From positions 56,782 to 120,781 of the forward strand of contig JAPLOF010000038.1 in NCBI GenBank assembly GCA_026692665.1: a stretch of DNA of 64,000 nucleotides, in the 5' to 3' direction. Source of the DNA: Planctomycetota bacterium. Its GTDB lineage: Bacteria > Planctomycetota > UBA1135 > GCA-002686595. The translations under genes were made by a program, and so were the position numbers. Below the pieces are notes generated by a model. The model was given only the letters and a program-made list of their open reading frames with translations. It made no database searches and was not told where the DNA came from. Positions 45,423 to 54,071 of this stretch are shown piece by piece. The first letter of the stretch is position 1, and each line of letters starts with the position of its first letter.

Positions 45423-46199
45423 GTGGAAGGCGTCCGGGATCGGGGGCTCGAAGCCCGGGTGCCTTTCCGCTTCGTGTGCTCGCGTTGCGGGCACTGCTGC
45501 AGCGGCGGAGACGGATACGTCTGGGTCGAGGCGAGAGAGGTCGAGCCGATGGCGCGCGCGCTCGGCATGCAGACCGGGGCGTTCGTGGCCTTGCACGTCC
45601 GCGAAGCCTCCGACCCGCGCGACGGATCGCGTCGGCTCGCTCTGCGCGAGCGCGCGGACGGGCGCTGCACGCTCCTCGAGGGTCGCAACACCTGTCGCGC
45701 GTACGAGTCGCGGCCGGCGCACTGCCGCGACTTCCCGTACTGGCCGAGCGTGATGGCCGGCGGCGCGGGGTTCGAGGCTGCGCGCGCGACCTGCCCCGGG
45801 ATCGCCGTCGCGGTGGCTCCTGAGCGCGCCGGGATCGCTTTCGAACGGCTGGAAGCCCTGTACGGGGCGCTCGAAGCGGAGCTCGCGGACTCGTCCTCGG
45901 ATTCGACGCCGGACGGCTGTTGCCTCGACGGCTCCGCGGCCGACGATCTGTACATGAGCGCTCTGGAAGCCGACTACGCCGCGGCGCACGGGCACACGGC
46001 CCACGGCTGCCGGCTGGGGGCTGCGCGCCCGATCGGTTGCCGCCTCGCGCGTGCCGGAGTCGGTTGCGAAGCCGAGCGGGGCGAGCACGCGCGCGCGCGT
46101 CTGCGCGCGATCGAGCGCGAGACCGGGCATCCCGCGGCCTATGGCGAGGCGCGCGCCCTGCTGCGCGCGCGCGGCTTCGCGCTGGAGTCGACGCCGTGA
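45423..46199 (+). CDS. YkgJ-family cysteine cluster protein
   Basis: A 258-residue protein from GTG 45423. The zinc- or iron-chelating YkgJ motif is at the start: C19-x2-C22-x2-CC25-26 (CSRCGHCC), followed by YVWVEAREVEPMARALGM, a third-cysteine region CTLLEGRNTCRAYESRPAHCRDFPYWP and a late C near residue 120. The C-terminal ~110 residues add further cysteines (GCCLDG, HGCRLGAARPIGCRLARAGVGCEAERG), which may be a second partial cluster. Function unknown. It is 10 bp after the kinase and overlaps the next gene as GTGA. Confidence 0.85.
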   Translation: MEGVRDRGLEARVPFRFVCSRCGHCCSGGDGYVWVEAREVEPMARALGMQTGAFVALHVREASDPRDGSRRLALRERADGRCTLLEGRNTCRAYESRPAHCRDFPYWPSVMAGGAGFEAARATCPGIAVAVAPERAGIAFERLEALYGALEAELADSSSDSTPDGCCLDGSAADDLYMSALEADYAAAHGHTAHGCRLGAARPIGCRLARAGVGCEAERGEHARARLRAIERETGHPAAYGEARALLRARGFALESTP

Positions 46200-47431
46200 A
46201 GCCCGCCGCCATCGCCATCGCTGGTCTCTCGCTCGCGCTGGGCATGGCGTTCGTGCTGGCGTTCCGCCAGCCGGCGTCGAAGAAGCCCGAGCCGGCGCAG
46301 TGGAACCCGCGGACCCACGTCGACGACGACCTGGGCGGGCCTTCGAAGCGCGTCGCGGTCGGTGGTCCTCGCGCAGTCGTGCCCGCCTCGGGCACCGCGG
46401 GTGTCGCCGAACCTCCCGCGCGCGGCGTCGATCCGCTGTGGGCGCAGAAGAACCGCTCCGCGATCCAGCTCCTCGAGAAAGGCCAGCTCGCGGAAGCCGT
46501 CGCGCTGTTCGAGGCCTGCGTCTCCGCCGTCCCGAACGAGAAGGTCTTCCAGCAGAACCTCGCCGAGGGTCTCGCACGCTGGGGCTCCGAGGAGTGGGAC
46601 CGCGGGGGCACCGCGGGCCAGGCCAGCGCGATCGCGCACATGAAGCGCGCCGCCGAACTCGCGCCCGACCGCGAGGACATCCAGAAGCGCCTGGCCCAGA
46701 TGCTGGCCCTGGCGCAGTCCGAAGCGGGCAACTGGACGGAATCCTCGGGGCACTTCGACCTCTCGTACGACGGGTCGCGCGACGACCTCGCGTTTCGCAC
46801 CACCGAGATCTTCGACGTGCTGGAGGGCGGCTACCTCGACTTCACCGAGCAGTTCGGCATCGATCCCGTCGCCGGCGGACGCGCCCGCATCCGCGTCGTG
46901 CTCTACAAGCGCGACGGGTTCCACGGCGCGACCGGGATCGGCCACTGGGCGGGAGGCCTGTACGACGGATCGATCCGCGTGCCGCTCGAGGACCTGGGCC
47001 GGGAGCGCAACCAATTGCGCCGCGTGCTGCGCCACGAGCTCGTGCACGCGTTCGTCCACGAATCCGGCGGGCGCGACGTGCCGGGCTGGTTGAACGAGGG
47101 GCTCGCGCAGCTCCTCGAGGACCAGGACCCGGCGACGCTCGGGCGCGCGCTCGACGCCGCGCGGCGCAAGCTCGCCGGCGCGCCGCTCGTGTCGCTCGAA
47201 GGCCTGGGCGGTTCGCTCGGCCAGGTCGGCGACGACGCGTCGATCCAGCGTGCCTATGCGCAGGCCCTGCTGTTCCTGGATTTCGTGGCGCGCCAGCACG
47301 GAGACCGCGTGCCGTTCGCCATGGTCGCGGGCTGCAAGCTCGCGGGCGGCTACGCCGCGGCGTTCGAGCGCGCGACCGGGCTCCCGCTCCCGACCGTGTT
47401 CGAGGACTTCCGCGCGGCCGATCGCCGCTAG
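46196..47431 (+). CDS. membrane-anchored metallopeptidase, peptidase MA-like
   Basis: A 411-residue protein from GTG 46196. A signal anchor (about residues 5-24) is followed by a Pro-rich linker and two TPR-like units (AIQLLEKGQLAEAVALFEACVSAVP, AIAHMKRAAELAPDREDIQKRLAQ). The catalytic region has YKRDGFHGATGIGHWAGGLYDGSIRVPLEDL, then the zinc site RHELVHAFVHESG (HExxH near 281-285) and WLNEGLAQLLE with the distal glutamate. This is the gluzincin layout of planctomycete peptidase-MA proteins. It is expected to act outside the cytoplasmic membrane. Confidence 0.87.
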   Translation: MKPAAIAIAGLSLALGMAFVLAFRQPASKKPEPAQWNPRTHVDDDLGGPSKRVAVGGPRAVVPASGTAGVAEPPARGVDPLWAQKNRSAIQLLEKGQLAEAVALFEACVSAVPNEKVFQQNLAEGLARWGSEEWDRGGTAGQASAIAHMKRAAELAPDREDIQKRLAQMLALAQSEAGNWTESSGHFDLSYDGSRDDLAFRTTEIFDVLEGGYLDFTEQFGIDPVAGGRARIRVVLYKRDGFHGATGIGHWAGGLYDGSIRVPLEDLGRERNQLRRVLRHELVHAFVHESGGRDVPGWLNEGLAQLLEDQDPATLGRALDAARRKLAGAPLVSLEGLGGSLGQVGDDASIQRAYAQALLFLDFVARQHGDRVPFAMVAGCKLAGGYAAAFERATGLPLPTVFEDFRAADRR

Positions 47432-47495
47432 CTCCGCGGGTGGACCACGGGTTCGCGGCCCGCTGCGTTCGAGTGCCGAGTCGTGCCCGAAACGC

Positions 47496-47501
47496 TAGAC
47501 T
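47496..47501 (+). promoter_or_regulatory. candidate -10 box (TAGACT) upstream of CBS gene
   Basis: TAGACT lies 86 nt before ATG 47588. If used, it gives a leader of about 80 nt, unlike the leaderless cases. An in-frame ATG at 47550 would shorten the leader. Confidence 0.35.
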
Positions 47502-47587
47502 CCGGGATCGGGAACCAGGCCCCGCGCGCCGGAGGAAGCCTTCCGGCCGAGATGCGCGTGCCGCCCGACCCTCGACCGAGACTCACC

Positions 47588-48151
47588 ATGCACGTCCAAG
47601 AATTGATGACGCACGCGCCTGCCGTGTGCACTACGTCCGACCATCTCACGCGCGCCGCGCAGATCATGTGGGAGCGCGATTGCGGCGCCGTCCCCGTCAT
47701 CGACGCCGCGGGCAAGCTCGCCGGCATCCTCACGGACCGCGACGTGTGCATGGCGGCCTACACGCAGGGGCGCCCGCTGCACGAGATCCCGGTGGCCAAC
47801 GCGATGTCGAAGTCCGTCTTCACCATCGGCCCCGACGCCACCGCGGCCGACGCGCTCGACATGATGAACCGCAAGGCGGTCCGTCGCCTGCCGGTCACGG
47901 ACGCCCAAGGCCGGCTGCTCGGCATCGTCTCGATGGCGGACTTCGTCCGCGCCGCGCGCGAGAGCGCCTCGAAGAAGAAGCCCAGCCAGGACTCGGTGAT
48001 CGACGCGCTCGCTAGCGTCAGCCGTGCACGCGCGGTGGAGCACGTCGCGCCCATGCCCAAGGCCCAGGAGCTGGAGCTCGGCTCGAAGGTGATCGTGCCC
48101 GCGGCTGCCCCGAAAAAGTCCGCGCCGGAGAAGTCCGCGAAGCGCAAGTAG
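47588..48151 (+). CDS. CBS-domain pair protein
   Basis: A 187-residue protein of two CBS domains: VQELMTHAPAVCTTSDHLTRAAQIM with AVPVIDAAGKLAGILTDRDVC, then VANAMSKSVFTIGPDATAADALDMM with AVRRLPVTDAQGRLLGIVSMADF. CBS pairs bind adenosyl nucleotides and sense energy charge. The tail is lysine-rich (KKSAPEKSAKRK). ATG 47588 is chosen as it starts the first CBS; ATG 47550 would add 13 residues. A strong terminator follows. Confidence 0.93.
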   Translation: MHVQELMTHAPAVCTTSDHLTRAAQIMWERDCGAVPVIDAAGKLAGILTDRDVCMAAYTQGRPLHEIPVANAMSKSVFTIGPDATAADALDMMNRKAVRRLPVTDAQGRLLGIVSMADFVRAARESASKKKPSQDSVIDALASVSRARAVEHVAPMPKAQELELGSKVIVPAAAPKKSAPEKSAKRK

Positions 48152-48192
48152 CGCCGCGATCGTCGGGCGCTTTCGGATCCTCCGAAAGCAGG

Positions 48193-48226
48193 CGGCCGGC
48201 CGTGTCAGGAACACGGCCGGCCGTTT
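48193..48226 (+). terminator. intrinsic terminator of the CBS gene
   Basis: Perfect 13-bp arms (CGGCCGGCCGTGT at 48193-48205 and its complement at 48211-48223), loop CAGGA, followed by TTT. It is 41 bp after the CBS stop. Confidence 0.8.
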
Positions 48227-48300
48227 CGTTGGGCTCCCGCTTCAGGATCGCGTTCGCCCTTTGACACCGGAGCCCGCTCGCGCGGAGTCTCGGCGACCGG

Positions 48301-48426
48301 TCACGGACGGGGTTGCGTCGTCACCCCGGCTCGAGTGCGCGTGGACCAGTACAGGCCGAGGTAGATCAGGACCTCCAGAGCCCACACCGCCACGAGAATC
48401 GAGCACAAGACAGTCAGAGTCTCCAC
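48301..48426 (-). CDS. possible 41-residue single-helix membrane peptide
   Basis: A minus-strand frame from GTG 48426, with AAAGGC about 8 nt upstream, encoding METLTVLCSILVAVWALEVL followed by IYLGLYWSTRTRAGVTTQPRP. It has a short acidic N-terminus, one hydrophobic helix of about 23 residues with Trp and Tyr at the ends, and a basic positive-inside tail. Size and shape resemble small transporter or oxidase subunits such as KdpF or MetS, but no such partner is adjacent. It could be an unannotated micropeptide. The surrounding ~450-bp gap holds no other gene apart from the terminator. Confidence 0.45.
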   Translation of the reverse strand: METLTVLCSILVAVWALEVLIYLGLYWSTRTRAGVTTQPRP

Positions 48427-48499
48427 GTCGGCTGCCTTTCGTCACCGGTTCGTGATGCCCCCTCAGGCAGAGGTTTGGATCGGCGCTCCGAACGCCCGC

Positions 48500-48526
48500 G
48501 ATTCCTCGCAAGTGCGAGATTCCTCG
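48500..48526. repeat. 9-bp direct repeat pair
   Basis: GATTCCTCG occurs at 48500-48508 and 48518-48526 (18 bp apart), within a 27-bp stretch. It lies between the small minus-strand ORF and radC, and could be a regulatory site for either. Confidence 0.3.
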
Positions 48527-48603
48527 AAACTTGCGCGCGGTCCGTGCCGGAATCGGGACGGACCGGGTGCGACCCGGGCGTTCCCCGAGCGTCCTCGTTC
48601 GGG

Positions 48604-49281
48604 ATGGACTCCACGTTCGGAACGGAAGCGGGCGCCCCGCCGGCGCGTGTCGATGCACAGCGCGCACCGGCCGATTCCGTCGGCGCCGAGTCGCTGTCCG
48701 TGGCGGACTTGATCGCACGCGTCGCCGGTAGCCGCGGGGCCGCCGGAGCGTGCGCCGAGCTGGCGACGCTGGAGCTCGCCGAAGTGGCGCGGCGCTCCCC
48801 GCGCGACCTGTGCGTCCGTTCCGGCCTGACTCCGGCCGCGGCCGTGCGCCTCGCGGCAGCCTTCGAACTCGGCCGGCGGGTCGAGAGGACGGGTCCTGCG
48901 GCGCGAGCGCCGATGAACGCGCCGGCGCTCGTGCACGCGGTCGCGGCGCCCCTCTTGCGCGGCCTCGACCGCGAGGAGTTCCACGCCTTCCTGCTCGATA
49001 CGCGCCACCGTCTGCTGCGCACGGCGCACATCAGCACCGGAACGCTCTCGACCTCGCTCGTCCACCCGCGCGAGGTGTACGCGGCTGCGCTGCGCGAGGC
49101 GGCGGCGGCGATCGTCGTCGTCCACAACCACCCCTCGGGCGATCCCGAGCCGTCCGCGCAGGACCTGGAGGTCACGCGTCGACTCGTGCAGGTGGGGGCG
49201 CTCGTGGGCGTTCCCTTGCTCGATCACGTGGTCGTCGGCGCCGATCGTTGGGTCTCGCTGCGCGAGCGCATGCCCTGGTGA
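48604..49281 (+). CDS. radC: RadC-family JAB/MPN domain protein
   Basis: A 225-residue protein. A helix-hairpin-helix-like N-terminal part (about 30-95) is followed by the RadC metal-binding domain: EEFHAFLLDTRHRLLRTAHISTGTL, SLVHPREVYAAALREAAAAIVVVHNHPSGDPEPSAQD (HxHP...D, about 172-186), and LLDHVVVGADRWVSLRE. RadC is ubiquitous; it was once linked to recombination repair but its biochemical role is unresolved. It is convergent with rsmE. Confidence 0.92.
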   Translation: MDSTFGTEAGAPPARVDAQRAPADSVGAESLSVADLIARVAGSRGAAGACAELATLELAEVARRSPRDLCVRSGLTPAAAVRLAAAFELGRRVERTGPAARAPMNAPALVHAVAAPLLRGLDREEFHAFLLDTRHRLLRTAHISTGTLSTSLVHPREVYAAALREAAAAIVVVHNHPSGDPEPSAQDLEVTRRLVQVGALVGVPLLDHVVVGADRWVSLRERMPW

Positions 49282-49401
49282 GCGACGACGTGCGCGGCCG
49301 GTCCTCGCGCCGTGCGGTTGCCCCCGAACTCGTGACCCGGCGTCGCGCCGAGCGACGGGGGCCGAGCAGGCGGGGTGGCGCAGGCGGCGGAGACCCGCCC
49401 C

Positions 49402-50169
49402 TCAGCCCGGCCCGGACAGAACCGCCGCGACCACGACCGCGACCGCCGCTTCCGCCGCGGTCTCGATCCGCAGCACGTGCGGCGCGAGCCGCAGCCGACG
49501 GGCTCCGGCCGCGTCCAGCGCGGCCGACTCGGCCGGGCTGAAGCCGCCCTCGGGCCCGATCCAGAGGCGGATCGGGCGCTCCGCGGTCCCTCCGCGGGGT
49601 GCGCCGGCCAGGACGGCCGGCGCGCTGGCCGCCGCGCGCGGGTCCAGAACCAGGTCGACCGTGGCCTGGCGGCCCAGAATCGTCGTAAGTGATTCTGCTA
49701 TATGGAGTTCAGGATTCCACAGGCGTCCGGACTGCTTGCAGGCCTCGCGCGCCGTTCGACGCAGACGTTCGTCCCGCCGGGAACCTTCGCTGCGCGCCTC
49801 GGGACTGGCACGCTCGGCCAGGAGCGGCCGGATCGCGCCCGTCCCGAGCTGCACGAGCCGGTCGACCATGGCTTCGGCGCGCTCGCCGCGCGGAAAGGGG
49901 ACGCAGACCTCGATCCAGGGCAGCGGCGCACCGGGCTCGCCGGGAGCCGGTTCGCGCGTCGGATCGCCGTCGGCCTCGACCTCGAAGTGGCGGGCTTCCG
50001 CGCGGCGGACCACGAGTGGCCAGGCGCTCCCGGCCCCGTCCAGGCCGATCAGGCGGTCGCCGAGGCCCAGGCGCAGCACGCGCAGCGCGTGCTCGGCTTC
50101 GCCCTCCGCGAAGACGAAGGTCCCGTGTTCGGGAGGTCCCGCGAGGGCGAAGCGGCGCACGGGGGCCAT
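49402..50169 (-). CDS. rsmE: 16S rRNA m3U1498 methyltransferase
   Basis: A 255-residue SPOUT-class methyltransferase. The N-terminal PUA-like part (AEGEAEHALRVLRLGLGDRLIGLDGAG), VDRLVQLGTGAIRPLLAERA, REACKQSGRLWNPEL and the SAM-binding trefoil knot LWIGPEGGFSPAESAALDAAGARRLRLAPHVLRIETAAEAAVAVV are canonical for RsmE. ATG 50169 fits the family start. Divergent from the FHA gene (275 bp). Confidence 0.95.
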   Translation of the reverse strand: MAPVRRFALAGPPEHGTFVFAEGEAEHALRVLRLGLGDRLIGLDGAGSAWPLVVRRAEARHFEVEADGDPTREPAPGEPGAPLPWIEVCVPFPRGERAEAMVDRLVQLGTGAIRPLLAERASPEARSEGSRRDERLRRTAREACKQSGRLWNPELHIAESLTTILGRQATVDLVLDPRAAASAPAVLAGAPRGGTAERPIRLWIGPEGGFSPAESAALDAAGARRLRLAPHVLRIETAAEAAVAVVVAAVLSGPG

Positions 50170-50300
50170 GTCGGGGCGGCGGGGGACCAAGGCGGGCGAT
50201 TCTGGCGCCTGTCCCGCGGCCTGTCGCCCGCCCGGATCGACTTTCGTCCAGGTTGTGCGGATCCGCGCGACCTGCGACCGGCTCCCCAGTTTGTTACAAG

Positions 50301-50331
50301 GTGCCGCCCGCCGGGTAGCCCGCGCGCCTGG
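50301..50331 (+). promoter_or_regulatory. weak promoter candidate for the pseudopilus operon
   Basis: TTGTTA (50301-50306) lies inside the palindrome TTGTTACAA, and TAGCCC (50326-50331) follows after 19 bp. It is 114 nt before ATG 50445. The spacing is longer than ideal and the -10 is weak. Confidence 0.2.
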
Positions 50332-50444
50332 ATCGAATCCCGCTCGGGCAGCCGGCCCGGCGAGTCGCCCCGGACCACGCGGCGATTCGACCCGCCCCGC
50401 GCACCGGCCGCACCCACGCCCCGAGCCCCACCCACGCCACGAGC

Positions 50445-52415
50445 ATGGACGACCGTTTCTCCCTGCGCTTCCAGTCGACCGAACGGCGCGGAGAAGTGGT
50501 CGCGATCCCTCGTTCCGGCCTGACGGTCGGGCGCAAGCCCGGCAACACGCTGCAGATCCTGGACAACTCGGTCTCGGGCAAGCACGCCGAACTCGTGGTC
50601 GACCCGGAGGGGGTCCTGCTGCGCGACCTCGGGAGCACGAACGGAACGCGCATCGGTGGCGATCGCGTGCTCGAGAAGCGCCTCGCGGACGGTGCGGTCG
50701 TGGTGTTCGGGAACATCGAGCTCGTCTTCCGCGACGCCGAGGCCGATGGTCCGGCGCTCGAAGGCGACCTGCTCGAATCCGCCGCACCCGCCGCTGGCTC
50801 CGCGGGCGCCGGGCTCGAACGGGTCGACGCGAGCCTGATCGCGCGCGCCGGCAAGCGTTCGCCCGCGGCCCTCGTCGGACTCGGCGCGGTCGTTCTCGCC
50901 GCCGCGGGCCTCGGTGCCTGGTTCTGGCTGCGGCCCTCGAAGGCCTCCTCGGCGGCCCTGACGGCCGTGGAACCCGTGCCTGGGAACCTGCTCGCGACGG
51001 GATACTCGTTCGAGGGCGACAGGGATGCGTTCGAGGCGCTCGAGAGCGCTCCGGCGGCGTTCCTCCCGAATGCCAACGCACGGCGCAGCGGCGCGCAAGG
51101 CGCGCGGGCGGAACTCGCGGCGACCGAATGGGCCTTGCACCGTTCGGCCGCGTTCCGCGTCGGCGCCGAGCGCGTCATCCGCGCTTCTGGATCGTTGCGG
51201 ACGCGCGGCGAGGTCGAGGGGCGCCTGGGCGTGGAGTTCAGCGTCGCGGAGGACGCCGAGTCCCAGGTCGCGCCGATCACGGCCTGGGCGGCCAGCGTGC
51301 GCACGGGGTCCGAGTTCACGGTGACGGGCATCCAGGCTTCCGTGCCGCCCGGATACGCGATCGCGCGCGTCGTGATCCTCGCGCGCGCGGTCGGCGCGGA
51401 CTCGGGAGGCGTCGTCGACGCCGACGACATCAGCGCCGTGGAGGCTCCTTCGCCGCGCACGCCCGCGGCGGAGATCTCGGGTGCCGCGCTCTTCCTGCAC
51501 GGCGATCCGCCCGTCGCGGCGCAGCTCGCGCGCGTCGATCGCGTCCTCCTGACGGGCGTGCACTTCACCAGCGCGGCTCCGGGCGCGATCTCCAGCGTGC
51601 TAGACGCGGCCCCTCTCTCGGCGCGCATCGAAGGCGGGAACATCCTCCTCGCGGCCGCGGCGACGCCCGCCCCGACGCGGATCGTCCTGCGGGTCGAGGG
51701 CGCGCTGGCCAACGGCGGCATCGCGTCCACGGGCAAGGACGGCTACCGCACCGCGGGCGCGTCGTCCGAGCGCGACGACGTCGAGAGCCTTCTCCTCGGC
51801 CGCGGCGCGGACCTCGTGCGCGTCGGACTGCCCGGCCCGTGCAAGGTGCGCGGCAGCCGCGATGGCGCCGCGGTGTTGCTGTCCGTCGAGCTCGGGAGCC
51901 ACGAGCCGAAGCTCCTCTTGCAGCTCGACTTCTCGGCCGACAAGGGCGCGGCCGAAGACCTCGCTCACGCGGCGCGAGGCGCCGAGAAGAAGGGCGAGCT
52001 CGGGGCCGCCATGTCGAACTGGCGGGCGCTCCTCGACCGTTTCCCGTACGAGGCCGTGCTGGTCGAGGAAGCCGAGGCGACGCGCGCGAAGCTCCTGCAG
52101 CAGGGCCTGGCCGCGGTGCGCGACCTCCAGGCCGAAGCCGAGCGCGCGCGGTTCTTCGCGCTGCCGAACATGTACTCCTCGACGCGCGAGCGGGCGCTCG
52201 CCGTCGCCGTGCGCTATGCGGGCAGCGAGGTCGAGGCCGACGCAAGCCGGCTCGCCAGCGCGCTCGAGGCCGAGGTCGCCACGTTGCGGCGCGACGAGGA
52301 TCGCGCCGAGCGCGGGCGGCTCTCCGCCATGCTCGGCGTGCTCGAGAAGTCCGGTGCGAAGGGGCTCGCCGAGGAACTGCGCGCGCGCCTCGCCCAGTTG
52401 GAAGGTCGTCAGTAG
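50445..52415 (+). CDS. FHA-domain membrane protein
   Basis: A 656-residue protein. An N-terminal FHA domain (about residues 20-100) shows LTVGRKPGNTLQILDNSVSGKHAELVVD and LLRDLGSTNGTRIGG, the phosphothreonine-binding residues. One membrane helix follows (about 141-163). The rest is extracytoplasmic: two beta-sandwich-like regions (about 180-300 and 320-440), then a helical region (about 500-650) with coiled-coil character. FHA domains read Ser/Thr kinase signals, so kinase control of the downstream operon is plausible. It is directly adjacent (0 bp) to pilM. Confidence 0.85.
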   Translation: MDDRFSLRFQSTERRGEVVAIPRSGLTVGRKPGNTLQILDNSVSGKHAELVVDPEGVLLRDLGSTNGTRIGGDRVLEKRLADGAVVVFGNIELVFRDAEADGPALEGDLLESAAPAAGSAGAGLERVDASLIARAGKRSPAALVGLGAVVLAAAGLGAWFWLRPSKASSAALTAVEPVPGNLLATGYSFEGDRDAFEALESAPAAFLPNANARRSGAQGARAELAATEWALHRSAAFRVGAERVIRASGSLRTRGEVEGRLGVEFSVAEDAESQVAPITAWAASVRTGSEFTVTGIQASVPPGYAIARVVILARAVGADSGGVVDADDISAVEAPSPRTPAAEISGAALFLHGDPPVAAQLARVDRVLLTGVHFTSAAPGAISSVLDAAPLSARIEGGNILLAAAATPAPTRIVLRVEGALANGGIASTGKDGYRTAGASSERDDVESLLLGRGADLVRVGLPGPCKVRGSRDGAAVLLSVELGSHEPKLLLQLDFSADKGAAEDLAHAARGAEKKGELGAAMSNWRALLDRFPYEAVLVEEAEATRAKLLQQGLAAVRDLQAEAERARFFALPNMYSSTRERALAVAVRYAGSEVEADASRLASALEAEVATLRRDEDRAERGRLSAMLGVLEKSGAKGLAEELRARLAQLEGRQ

Positions 52416-54071
52416 ATGCCGCGCACGATCACCGGAATCGACATGGGGTCGCGCACGGTCAAGGCCGTGCGTGGATACGCCAAGGGCAACACGTTCGTCA
52501 TGACGGACTTCGCCGTGAAGTCGGTCGTGGCGCCGGAGCTCACGGACGGCTGGAAGGGACTCGCGTTCCCGTTCAAGCCCGGAGATTCCCGCGTCGGCCT
52601 CTCGGGACGCGACGTGAACGTGCGCTACGTCCGCGTTCCGCGCGTCCCCGATTGGCAACTGCGCAAGCTCATGCGCTTCGAGGTCGAGGAGATCGGCGGC
52701 CAGTCGGGCGCCGAGGTGGCCTCGGACTTCAACCTCCTGCCCGAGCTGCCGGAGATCGAGGGCGAGGACGTCTGCCTGCTGGCCATGGCGCGCGAGAGCC
52801 TGCTCGAGGCGCACGCCGAGGGACTGGCGCGGATCGGCGGCCGTCTCGACGCGTTCACCCCGAACGCGATCGCGCTCTACAACGCGTTCCTGCGCTTCGG
52901 CGCCGTCGAGGACGAGGTCGTCCTCCTGGCGAACATCGGCTGGGACAACACCGACGTCGTCATCGCGCGCGGACCCGACCTCATCTTCGCGCGCAACCTG
53001 TCGGGCGGGTCGCGCCTCGTGGACGACGCGATCTCGCAGCGGCTCGACCTGTCCGCCGCGAAGGCGGTCGACCTCAAACAGCGGCTCGTCGACCTCGATC
53101 CCGCGGCGCGTTTCGCCGATCCGAACGCCGAACGCGCGAGCCGCGCGGCCCAGGCCGCGGCGGGTCAGCTCCTGTCGCTCCTGCAGTCGGCGGTGCTCTT
53201 CTCGAAGAGCCAGGTGAAGATCTCCGGTCTCAAGCTCGACCGCGTCTTGCTGTGTGGCGGCGGCGCGGCGCTCAAGGGTCTGCCGCGCTACCTGTCGAGC
53301 GGGATGTCGGTGCCGGTCGAGCTCTTCGACCCGTTCCGCGTCGTCGACACGACGAGGCTCGCGCCCGAGGCGCGCGACGAGCTCGAGGCGCGCAAGCTCG
53401 AATCCGTCGTGGCGCTCGGGCTCGCAGCGACCGCCGCGGATCCGGCCGCCTACGGCATCGAGATCCTGCCCGCGGCGCTCAAGAAGAAGCGCGAGTTCCT
53501 GGGCGGGACGGTCTGGCTGATCGCGGCCGGCGTCCTGGCGGCCGGGTTCCTGGGCTGGGAGGCCTGGCGCACGAAGACCGAGCTCGACGCGGCGCGCGCG
53601 CGCGCTGCCCAGCTCGAGCAGCAGTACAAGAAGGCCTCCAGCACGCACCGCAAGGCCGAGGAACTGGCCACCGAGAACGCGCGACTCGCGAAGCTCTCGC
53701 ACGAGCTCTTCGCGACGAAGGGTTCGGGCGAGCAGGTCGCGCGCACCCTCGACTGGATGAAGGCCGACCTGCCGCGCGAGTTCTGGGTCACGCAGCTCTC
53801 GAGCGACGTGCGCGCCGATCCGGACCTGGGCATCCAGCGCGGTCAGGACAAGCCGATCGTCTCCGTCGTCGGGCAGGCGCGCGAGGGGACGAACGCCCTG
53901 CCGCAGCTGTACGAGAGCTTCCTCCAGAAACTGCGCGCGCGCCTGCCCGAGGGCGTGACACCGAAGGAGAAACTGGCCCCGAACGGCGCGCGATTCACGC
54001 TCGACCTGTCCCTGTTCGCGCCGCCCGCGGGGGCGCCCAGCCCCGCCGGGGAAGGAGCCAAGAAGCCGTGA
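52416..54071 (+). CDS. PilM-PilN fusion, type IV pilus/T2SS inner-membrane assembly protein
   Basis: A 551-residue protein. Residues 1-350 are the actin-like PilM ATPase: the start TGIDMGSRTVKAV, GWDNTDVVIARGPDLIFARNLSGGSRLVDDAI and VLLCGGGAALKGLPRYL. Residues 367-551 have a membrane helix (WLIAAGVLAAGFLGWEAW), a coiled coil (KTELDAARARAAQLEQQYKKASSTH) and a ferredoxin-like PilN domain. Normally PilM and PilN are separate; here they are one chain, as in some T2SS GspL proteins. It overlaps the next start as GTGA. Confidence 0.88.
   Translation: MPRTITGIDMGSRTVKAVRGYAKGNTFVMTDFAVKSVVAPELTDGWKGLAFPFKPGDSRVGLSGRDVNVRYVRVPRVPDWQLRKLMRFEVEEIGGQSGAEVASDFNLLPELPEIEGEDVCLLAMARESLLEAHAEGLARIGGRLDAFTPNAIALYNAFLRFGAVEDEVVLLANIGWDNTDVVIARGPDLIFARNLSGGSRLVDDAISQRLDLSAAKAVDLKQRLVDLDPAARFADPNAERASRAAQAAAGQLLSLLQSAVLFSKSQVKISGLKLDRVLLCGGGAALKGLPRYLSSGMSVPVELFDPFRVVDTTRLAPEARDELEARKLESVVALGLAATAADPAAYGIEILPAALKKKREFLGGTVWLIAAGVLAAGFLGWEAWRTKTELDAARARAAQLEQQYKKASSTHRKAEELATENARLAKLSHELFATKGSGEQVARTLDWMKADLPREFWVTQLSSDVRADPDLGIQRGQDKPIVSVVGQAREGTNALPQLYESFLQKLRARLPEGVTPKEKLAPNGARFTLDLSLFAPPAGAPSPAGEGAKKP

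Noticed and set aside
42833..45955. A 1,040-residue version of the Clp-like ATPase
   Set aside because: The extra 600 residues are antisense to the kinase and YkgJ genes. The GTG at 44161 gives a sensible protein.
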